This document shows, piece after piece, positions 1-5,036 of a stretch of 6,224 bases of DNA (within the stretch, counting starts at the first letter, position 1; each line of letters begins with the position of its first letter). A program made the translations under genes and the position numbers. Location of the stretch: NCBI GenBank assembly GCA_030618945.1, contig JAUXCI010000159.1, positions 1 through 6,224 on the forward strand. Reading direction: 5' to 3'. The notes under the pieces were generated by a model that worked only from the letters and a program-made list of their open reading frames with translations, had not been told where the DNA came from and searched no databases. The DNA comes from Flavobacteriaceae bacterium. GTDB lineage: Bacteria; Bacteroidota; Bacteroidia; Flavobacteriales; Flavobacteriaceae.

Positions 1-265
1 AACTGCAGATAAATTTAACGATTTCAGTTCATTTTTTGCTGCATTATTGATTATTTTACTTGCAAAATGGCCTTTGCGTCTTAGCTTCTATCCAGGAACA
101 GTTAGTTTTAAAACCTAATGATCAATTTGGCTTTAATGCGCATCATTAACCCACAGCAATTATATTTGAGCTAAGGCATTTAAAAGCTTGCATTCAAAGA
201 TTGATTTCATCAATTTTCACATTTTTTTATTAAAAAAATCGCATAATAATTAGTATCATTGCCCC
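1..265. other. AT-rich upstream region, no supported gene
   Basis: No gene is supported here. One plus-strand frame is open from the left edge (codons from base 2) to a TAA at 116-118, about 38 codons with a short hydrophobic stretch. It could be the 3' end of a gene lying outside the window, but it has no family resemblance I recognise. A TATATTTG at 161-168 matches the Bacteroidota -7 consensus TAnnTTTG but lacks a TTG at the usual upstream distance. It would give a leader of roughly 90 bases for the gene at 266. A weak AT hairpin (197-205 with 209-217, loop TTC) is followed by an A/T palindrome (221-228 with 232-239) containing seven Ts. This pair could act as a poor terminator or simply be AT-rich spacer. 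TATCATTG at 254-261 is one mismatch from the -7 consensus but sits only four bases before the ATG. Confidence 0.4.
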
Positions 266-1129
266 ATGCAAAAATTTGTGCTCACATCTTTTTTGATTTG
301 CTTGACTTTGACCATGTATGCTCAGGATTTACCTGAGGTCAGCAAAGATTCCATCGTGCAAGATTCAATAAGTATGGAACTCAGTAAGGGAATACACTAT
401 CTGCGGGGAAGGATCATTAGCATAACGGATAGAAAGCCTCTTCAAAGTGCGCACGTCGTGAATTTGAATTCTGTGCACGGAACTATTACCACTTCGAATG
501 GGAAATTTGAAATTCCGGCCACGGTCAACGACACTATATTTATTTCGTATATAGGTTATCAATCCATAAAATTGAAAATCACCAATGACCTGTTAAAAGG
601 TAACGAACTGGAAATCGCTATTCATGAAAAAGTGGTTAACATTGAGGAAGTTACGTTAAAATCGCACAAACTTATTGGCGTTTTGGTAGTTGATGCAAAA
701 AATGTCCCATCTGATTCCTATAGCCGTATTCATATAAACGGGCTACCACAAGCCTATGAGACAGGCAATTCCTATAACAGAAACTATAATTCAGGTCTCG
801 GAGCCGTATTTAACCCAGTAGATTTCTGGTATAACAAATTTGGGAAAAAACCCAAAGAAATGGATCGCCTGAGAAAAATGAAAGAAGGAGATCAAATGAG
901 GAATATGATGGAGCAAAAATACAGCCGCGAGATCATGATGGATTATTTGGATATGAGTCGAAAAGAATTAAACGACCTTCTTTCAGAATGTAATTATTCC
1001 AATAGATTTATCAATAAAGCCAGTGACCTTCAAATCATAGAAGCCGTTCTAGAGTGCTATGAAAACTACAGGGCGCTACAAAAAGGTCAGGTAAAAAAAG
1101 ATATCATTCGTGTTAAGGATTCTTACTAA
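266..1129 (+). CDS. exported CarboxypepD_reg-like domain protein
   Basis: The protein has 287 residues. An N-terminal signal peptide is visible: K3, a hydrophobic core at about residues 4-16, and a likely signal peptidase I site after MYA or AQ (residues 17-20), so it is probably periplasmic or outer-membrane associated. Residues 47-130 fit the carboxypeptidase-regulatory-like beta-sandwich found at the front of many Bacteroidota TonB-dependent receptors: a GRI strand, a KPLQSAHV turn, a TSNGKFEI turn, an FISYIGYQS strand and a closing NIEEVTL. No TonB plug or barrel follows, so it is not a receptor. Residues 160-287 begin with an aromatic, Asn/Gly-rich stretch (NPVDFWYNKFGKKPKEM, about 183-199). 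A Lys/Arg/Met-rich helical part follows. I recall this layout from uncharacterised flavobacterial proteins of similar length but know no function. The ATG at 266 is chosen because the signal peptide starts there; no Shine-Dalgarno is evident. The stop codon runs into the terminator. The gene converges on the prohibitin gene. Confidence 0.88.
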   Translation: MQKFVLTSFLICLTLTMYAQDLPEVSKDSIVQDSISMELSKGIHYLRGRIISITDRKPLQSAHVVNLNSVHGTITTSNGKFEIPATVNDTIFISYIGYQSIKLKITNDLLKGNELEIAIHEKVVNIEEVTLKSHKLIGVLVVDAKNVPSDSYSRIHINGLPQAYETGNSYNRNYNSGLGAVFNPVDFWYNKFGKKPKEMDRLRKMKEGDQMRNMMEQKYSREIMMDYLDMSRKELNDLLSECNYSNRFINKASDLQIIEAVLECYENYRALQKGQVKKDIIRVKDSY

Positions 1130-1158
1130 AAAAAGGCCGGAGAAATCCGGCCTTTTTT
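1129..1158. terminator. bidirectional intrinsic terminator
   Basis: Bases 1129-1141 pair perfectly with 1146-1158 in a 13-bp stem with a GGCCGGA core, closed on the plus strand by a GAAA tetraloop (1142-1145). The plus strand ends in six Ts (1153-1158) and the minus strand reads a matching T-run, so it can terminate both converging genes. The stem begins at the last base of the TAA of the plus-strand gene and lies 23 bases past the stop of the prohibitin gene. Confidence 0.93.
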
Positions 1159-1181
1159 GGTATCAAACACTCTGTTTGTTA

Positions 1182-2009
1182 TTAGTTATTCCCCAAGATT
1201 AAAGGAAGTCCATCGGACCCTCCAACAACCACAACTTTGGCATTAGGAGATTGAGAAAGCTTCAGTGTTGCCTCGATTCCTTTATCCTTTAGAATCTTGT
1301 CAGTAAGTGAGGCGCTTAGTATTCTGTTCGCATCGGCCTTTCCTTGTGCCTCAATTCGTTGTTTTTCAGCTTCTTTTTCCGCAATTTCCAATTTGAATTT
1401 ATATTCCAAAGATGTTTGTTCCTGGCTTAGTTTTCTTTCAATCGCATCTTTGATAGCTGCAGGCAACGTGACATCTCTTACAAGTACATCATTCAATTGA
1501 ATATGCTGGTCTTCTACAATCTTTTTCGTTTCATCATAAATCTCTTCCTGAATTGCATCTCTTTTAGATGAATAAATCTGTTCAGGGGTATACCTCCCCA
1601 CCACGCTTCGCGTGGCTGAACGCATTGCCGGTTTTAAAACCCTGTCCAAATAATTCGTTCCTTTGGTCTGGTGAAGAAATCCTAGTTCAGCGGTTACTGG
1701 TTGATACCATGCGGTTGCCTCTAACTGAATATCCAGTCCATTTGAAGAAAGTACTTTCATTTTTTCAGTTAATTCCTGTTGTCTTGTTTCATATACAATC
1801 ACTGTATTCCAAGGTGCTACCAAGTGAAAACCTTCCCCTAAAGGCGGTTGATCAGTAACTACTCCTCCTGCAAACCTTTTCCATAAAACACCAGCTTCCC
1901 CTGCATCAAGGGTCACTGTAGATTTAGAAACAAAAATCAATAATATAATTCCGATAAAAACAATCGGTAATATTCCCTTAGGGAAATTTAATTGTGGTTG
2001 TTGTGCCAT
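1182..2009 (-). CDS. prohibitin-family SPFH membrane protein
   Basis: The protein has 275 residues, the usual length for a bacterial prohibitin-like protein. One transmembrane anchor spans about residues 13-28, preceded by a short soluble N-terminus. The SPFH/Band 7 domain runs from about 31 to 200. Its recognisable parts are DAGEAGVLWKRFAGGV, GEGFHLVAPWNTV, an RQQELTEKMKVLSSNGLDI segment, and RYTPEQIYSSKRDAI leading to VLVRDVTLP. Residues 186-235 are charged and Ala/Glu/Lys-rich (EIAEKEAEKQRIEAQGKADA), typical of the prohibitin coiled coil. The C-terminus ends in a VVVVGGSDGLPLILGN motif seen in Bacteroidota members. By family, such proteins form large ring or cage assemblies on the inner membrane, often working with membrane proteases such as FtsH. 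A partner here is not shown. The gene lies 41 bases after the VWA gene on the same strand. The ATG at 2009 is chosen because the anchor follows directly. The protein contains no cysteine. Confidence 0.93.
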   Translation of the reverse strand: MAQQPQLNFPKGILPIVFIGIILLIFVSKSTVTLDAGEAGVLWKRFAGGVVTDQPPLGEGFHLVAPWNTVIVYETRQQELTEKMKVLSSNGLDIQLEATAWYQPVTAELGFLHQTKGTNYLDRVLKPAMRSATRSVVGRYTPEQIYSSKRDAIQEEIYDETKKIVEDQHIQLNDVLVRDVTLPAAIKDAIERKLSQEQTSLEYKFKLEIAEKEAEKQRIEAQGKADANRILSASLTDKILKDKGIEATLKLSQSPNAKVVVVGGSDGLPLILGNN

Positions 2010-2038
2010 TTTAATTTATTTAATAATTAATACTAATT

Positions 2039-2046
2039 CAAATTTA
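2039..2046 (-). promoter_or_regulatory. candidate -7 element (TAAATTTG) for prohibitin gene
   Basis: On the minus strand the sequence TAAATTTG exactly matches the Bacteroidota -7 consensus TAnnTTTG. It ends 29 bases before the ATG at 2009, which would give a leader of roughly 25 bases. The only nearby TTG (2057-2059) is just 10 bases upstream, too close for a standard -33 element, so the promoter half-site is incomplete. The gene could alternatively be read through from the VWA gene. Confidence 0.4.
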
Positions 2047-2050
2047 TTTG

Positions 2051-4063
2051 TCAGGTCAATCCTCTATATTTTCTAATTGACCATTCCAGGCCCAAAGATA
2101 GTACAATTAGCCCTAAAAGCCACTTCCAATCAATTAAAGAAATCATTTTAATATTTTCCTTTTCCACTGATCTAAAACTAGGGTTTTCAAGTAAAATTTG
2201 TTTCAACTCCGCAAACTGATCTTGATAAAATAGCTGTCCGCCTGAGTTCATTGACAATCGGTTCAAGCCCCCTGCATTTGCGCTCGTTTTTTCTTGTTCC
2301 AGTGTAAATGCAACTACCATAAAGGAGCCCGATTGCTTCTTTTTTGAGTTCTTGTTGATTATGTCAAATTGATATTTACCTTCCTTTAAAGTTGGTATTT
2401 GTGTTTCGTAGGCCTTATTTTTTACGTAAAAAGGAATGCTTTTTTCTGCGTCTTTAAATTGAAAAAATATATCCGAATTCAAATCAGGTTTCAGGTTGCT
2501 ATCATAGTTTTTTACCCTAATTACAATTGGGTCATTCGCATGATAAACAGTATTGTAAATCAGTTCCATGCTTTTATTTTTATCCGTCAGGTGCAGATAT
2601 TGAATCAAACTGTTGAAAAACTGATCGAATTTCTCAAAAGAATTGCTAGCCTTAAAACTATTCAGACGCCATTTCCATATATTTTCTCCAAAAAGAACCA
2701 CCCTCCTATTGGTCCCTTCTTGATAGCCAACTAACAAAGGATCATTTGATTTAATGCCATTAACACTTTGGCTGAGTATTGACTCATAAGGCACATTAAA
2801 GCTTAAATTACCGAAATAATCGATCAAGGGTTCAAAACTATCAAAACCCAGATCTTCGGTTTGAAAAGCTGTAAAATTCTCTTGATACACAGGGAAATAA
2901 TTTTCAGTAATACCCGACTCTTCTCTTGTAAAGGCGCTCTGAAATTTATTTAAAAAACCCCAGTTGGTATGAGTACCTGTAATAATCATATAGGAAATAT
3001 CATCCTCAACTAATTGTTCCATAATTTGTTTGAAGTCCTCGTTGGGTTGGTACAATACAAATATGGAAAAGTCCTTGTCCATTTTGGAAAAGTCATCCAC
3101 AGGGACTAATTCAACTGTCCTTTGTTGATTTGATTCAATACTTCGTTTGATCATACCCAAGTCAGGATGCAAAACATCATACAACACGGCCACCTTTGTT
3201 TTCTCGTCAATAACTTCAATCCCAAAATCAAAGGAATTGTTAAGGGTATTATCTTCACCTTCAAAAGGGATCAAACGAGCCTTATAAAGCTGCATACCCA
3301 TCTGATCTGCGGGCAAATGAAATTCCAATCGATGATTCGTTCGATCCACAGAAAAATTAATTTTTTCTGTATGAATAATCACTCCGTCCTTTTCTATTAC
3401 AAATTTGGTTTCGAGGATGGCTTTTCCCTGGTAATTTAAATATACTTCCACAGGGAATTTGTTTTCCAGTGTGGCGTAAGCATTCACGTTAACAAGGCTA
3501 ATTTCTAAATCCGATTTTATAATAGTGTCCCCAATAACAACTGGAAAAACCTTATGCTTAGAATTCATATAAGCATAGGCTTGACCATAGGTTTGGTTAC
3601 CGTCAGTGATCAAAATTATTGGAGATGATTCTTGGCTTGAGACCAGATTTATATCCTTAACCGCTTGGTAAATATTACTTTGTGTTTCTTCAAAATTCAA
3701 CAGGGTATCCGAGCTAAGCCGTTCACCAAATTGAAAGCTGTTCATATCAAATCTTTTATTTAACTCTTGATCTGTTTTGAAATCATCAAGCAATTGCCTA
3801 ACTATTTCTTCCGATCCTGAATGAGCAATAGATTCAGAATTATCAATGGCTAACATTAAATTTGGTCTGATAATTTCTGTGCTGTTTTGAATAAAACCCG
3901 GGTTTATCAATAGCATCAATATCGCAAAAAAAGTAACAAATCGAAAAAGAGAAAGTATTTTGGAATCCTGGCTAAGCTTTTGTTTGTAATAGTATTGATA
4001 ATAAACAATAAGACCTGCGATTACAACAGCCAGAATACTCAAAAATATATTTAATGCATCCAT
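2051..4063 (-). CDS. VWA-domain membrane protein with GATase-like region
   Basis: The protein has 670 residues. Two N-terminal transmembrane helices (about 4-24 and 38-56) flank a Lys-rich loop, and a third helix (about 645-661) is followed by RKYRG. By the positive-inside rule, residues 57-644 face the periplasm. A von Willebrand A domain covers about 68-185: the MIDAS motif DNSES is intact at 74-78, a Ser (S129, in QSNIYQAV) sits where Thr is usual, and the third metal motif TDG is at 153-155. Residues 190-285 look like an Ig-type beta-sandwich. Residues 287-465 resemble the class I glutamine-amidotransferase-like fold of this family (KVAVLYD, YMIITGTH, RRVVLFGENIWKWR). The whole protein lacks cysteine, so an amidotransferase nucleophile is absent and this region is presumably structural or binding. 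Family members are widespread in Flavobacteriia with no assigned role. A metal-dependent protein-binding envelope function is inference. The gene is preceded by the fabG terminator and followed by prohibitin. Confidence 0.9.
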   Translation of the reverse strand: MDALNIFLSILAVVIAGLIVYYQYYYKQKLSQDSKILSLFRFVTFFAILMLLINPGFIQNSTEIIRPNLMLAIDNSESIAHSGSEEIVRQLLDDFKTDQELNKRFDMNSFQFGERLSSDTLLNFEETQSNIYQAVKDINLVSSQESSPIILITDGNQTYGQAYAYMNSKHKVFPVVIGDTIIKSDLEISLVNVNAYATLENKFPVEVYLNYQGKAILETKFVIEKDGVIIHTEKINFSVDRTNHRLEFHLPADQMGMQLYKARLIPFEGEDNTLNNSFDFGIEVIDEKTKVAVLYDVLHPDLGMIKRSIESNQQRTVELVPVDDFSKMDKDFSIFVLYQPNEDFKQIMEQLVEDDISYMIITGTHTNWGFLNKFQSAFTREESGITENYFPVYQENFTAFQTEDLGFDSFEPLIDYFGNLSFNVPYESILSQSVNGIKSNDPLLVGYQEGTNRRVVLFGENIWKWRLNSFKASNSFEKFDQFFNSLIQYLHLTDKNKSMELIYNTVYHANDPIVIRVKNYDSNLKPDLNSDIFFQFKDAEKSIPFYVKNKAYETQIPTLKEGKYQFDIINKNSKKKQSGSFMVVAFTLEQEKTSANAGGLNRLSMNSGGQLFYQDQFAELKQILLENPSFRSVEKENIKMISLIDWKWLLGLIVLSLGLEWSIRKYRGLT

Positions 4064-4068
4064 TTATT

Positions 4069-4083
4069 CTTATCAGCTTATCA
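4069..4083 (-). repeat. 7-bp direct repeat ahead of VWA start
   Basis: On the minus strand TGATAAG occurs twice, separated by a single C (4083-4077 and 4075-4069), ending five bases before the ATG at 4063. It lies where a ribosome or repressor could bind, but a repeat this short in AT-rich DNA may be chance. A GTGCTTTG (4096-4089) upstream is only a partial match to TAnnTTTG, so I do not call a promoter here. Confidence 0.3.
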
Positions 4084-4102
4084 TTAAGCAAAGCACTTGT
4101 AC

Positions 4103-4140
4103 TAAAAAGCAAACCCATAAAGATATAGGCTTGCTTTTTA
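4103..4140 (-). terminator. terminator downstream of fabG
   Basis: Bases 4103-4112 pair with 4131-4140 (TAAAAAGCAA/TTGCTTTTTA). After one A-C mismatch, two more C-G pairs (4114-4115 with 4128-4129) leave a 12-base loop. It begins 22 bases past the fabG stop. In the fabG direction the U-run is the 3' arm itself (five Ts). On the plus strand a second T-run (4141-4145) extends the tract, so the hairpin would work better in the direction that has no gene. Confidence 0.72.
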
Positions 4141-4162
4141 TTTTTGTAATATATTATTAATA

Positions 4163-4909
4163 TCAGGTAAGCATCCCACCATCTACATTAAGGGTCTGTC
4201 CCGTTATATATGCAGATAAATCAGAGGCTAAAAAAATACAGGCATTGGCAACATCTTCTGGTGAACCACCCCGTTTTAAAGGAATCGCCTTTCGCCATTC
4301 CTCAACGGTTTTAGGGTCCAACTTACCCGTCATCTCTGTTTCAATAAATCCTGGAGCAATAGCATTACAACGGATATTTCTCGATCCTAGCTCAAGAGCA
4401 ACAGATTTAGTAAATCCTAAAATACCTGCTTTGGAAGCCGCATAATTAGTTTGACCTGCATTTCCTTTTACGCCCACGACCGAACTCATGTTGATGATTG
4501 AACCTTGCCTTTGTTTCATCATTGGTCTAATCACCGCCTTGGTTAAGTTAAAAACAGATTTAAGGTTTACTTCAATCACCTGGTCAAAATCCTCTTCAGA
4601 AATTCGCATCAATAAATTGTCTTTAGTGATTCCCGCATTGTTTATTAAAATTTCCAAGGAATCAAAATCCTTTAAAACCTCTCCCACAAGTTCCTGTGCT
4701 GCATCAAATTTTGCAGCATTAGACTGATATCCTTTTGCCTTGATGCCATAGCTCTCCAATTCCTTTTCAAGCTCCTTGGCTGCTTCAACTGAGGCGTTAA
4801 AGGTAAAGGCCACGTTAGCACCTTGTTTTGCAAATTCAATTGCAATACCCTTCCCAATGCCTCTGGAGGCCCCGGTGATCAAGGCCGTTCTATTTTCTAA
4901 TAATTTCAT
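4163..4909 (-). CDS. fabG: 3-oxoacyl-[acyl-carrier-protein] reductase
   Basis: FabG reduces 3-oxoacyl-ACP to 3-hydroxyacyl-ACP with NADPH in the first reductive step of each fatty-acid elongation cycle, in the cytoplasm. The 248-residue protein has the usual length for the family and a complete short-chain dehydrogenase layout. The dinucleotide loop TGASRGIG is at 12-19 and NNAG at 90-93. The catalytic tetrad is N115, S143, Y156 and K160, at the spacing of E. coli FabG. FabG-like hallmarks include GITKDNLLMR (93-102), NYAASKAG (155-162), APGFIETEMT (185-194) and the C-terminal YITGQTLNVDGGM. These make FabG more likely than a generic SDR, though close SDR paralogues can look alike. No other fab or acpP gene is adjacent, so it stands alone. 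Terminators lie on both sides and an exact TAnnTTTG element lies upstream, suggesting its own transcription unit. The ATG at 4909 gives the canonical N-terminus. AGGAAG (4911-4916) is only one base from the ATG, too close for a normal Shine-Dalgarno. Confidence 0.95.
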   Translation of the reverse strand: MKLLENRTALITGASRGIGKGIAIEFAKQGANVAFTFNASVEAAKELEKELESYGIKAKGYQSNAAKFDAAQELVGEVLKDFDSLEILINNAGITKDNLLMRISEEDFDQVIEVNLKSVFNLTKAVIRPMMKQRQGSIINMSSVVGVKGNAGQTNYAASKAGILGFTKSVALELGSRNIRCNAIAPGFIETEMTGKLDPKTVEEWRKAIPLKRGGSPEDVANACIFLASDLSAYITGQTLNVDGGMLT

Positions 4910-4937
4910 TCTTCCTATTAATTTAAATAACTAAATT

Positions 4938-4945
4938 CAAAGGTA
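4938..4945 (-). promoter_or_regulatory. candidate -7 element (TACCTTTG) for fabG
   Basis: On the minus strand TACCTTTG matches TAnnTTTG exactly and ends 28 bases before the fabG ATG, almost the same spacing as the element ahead of the prohibitin gene. A TTTTTTG further upstream, within the T-run of the preceding terminator, is about 26 bases away, somewhat long for a -33 element. The position just after a terminator and just before an isolated gene supports promoter function. Confidence 0.5.
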
Positions 4946-4980
4946 ATAAATTTGTTACGTAGATTGTCTTACAAAAAATA

Positions 4981-5015
4981 AAAACCCCACATTAACCTGA
5001 ATCATGTGGAGTTTT
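4981..5015 (-). terminator. terminator downstream of M16 peptidase gene
   Basis: Bases 4981-4992 pair with 5004-5015 (AAAACCCCACAT with ATGTGGAGTTTT) with a single C-A mismatch and an 11-base loop. On the minus strand the stem is followed by a T-rich tract (TTTTTATTTTTTG, running into 4974). It begins 21 bases beyond the peptidase stop codon at 5037-5039, so it is a good intrinsic terminator for that gene and separates it from fabG. Confidence 0.87.
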
Positions 5016-5036
5016 ACATTATACAATATGTGATAA

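Noticed and set aside
2..118. Plus-strand frame open from the left edge to a TAA at 116-118, about 38 codons with a short hydrophobic run
   Set aside because: It is too short and matches no family I recognise. It could be the tail of a gene outside the window, but an open frame of this length is also likely by chance, so I did not call it as a CDS.
365..562. Minus-strand open frame of 65 codons
   Set aside because: It lies entirely within the exported-protein gene on the other strand, has no recognisable domain or leader, and is a shadow of that gene.
1297..1858. Two plus-strand open frames antisense to the prohibitin gene
   Set aside because: Both are composed of reverse-complement codons of the well-supported SPFH protein and show no protein-family features.
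2399..3439. Plus-strand open frames antisense to the VWA gene, rich in Phe and Ile
   Set aside because: The composition reflects antisense reading of a Lys/Asn/Glu-rich gene. There is no upstream signal and no domain.
4672..4857. Minus-strand 61-codon frame inside fabG in a different frame
   Set aside because: It overlaps the Rossmann fold of an intact fabG and resembles no known protein; it is a shadow.
4163..4909. Possible alternative identity of fabG as another SDR, such as an acetoacetyl-CoA reductase or a sugar or alcohol dehydrogenase
   Set aside because: The length, the GITKDNLLMR and APGFIETEMT segments and the YITGQTLNVDGGM ending fit FabG best, and no PHA or secondary-metabolism genes are nearby.
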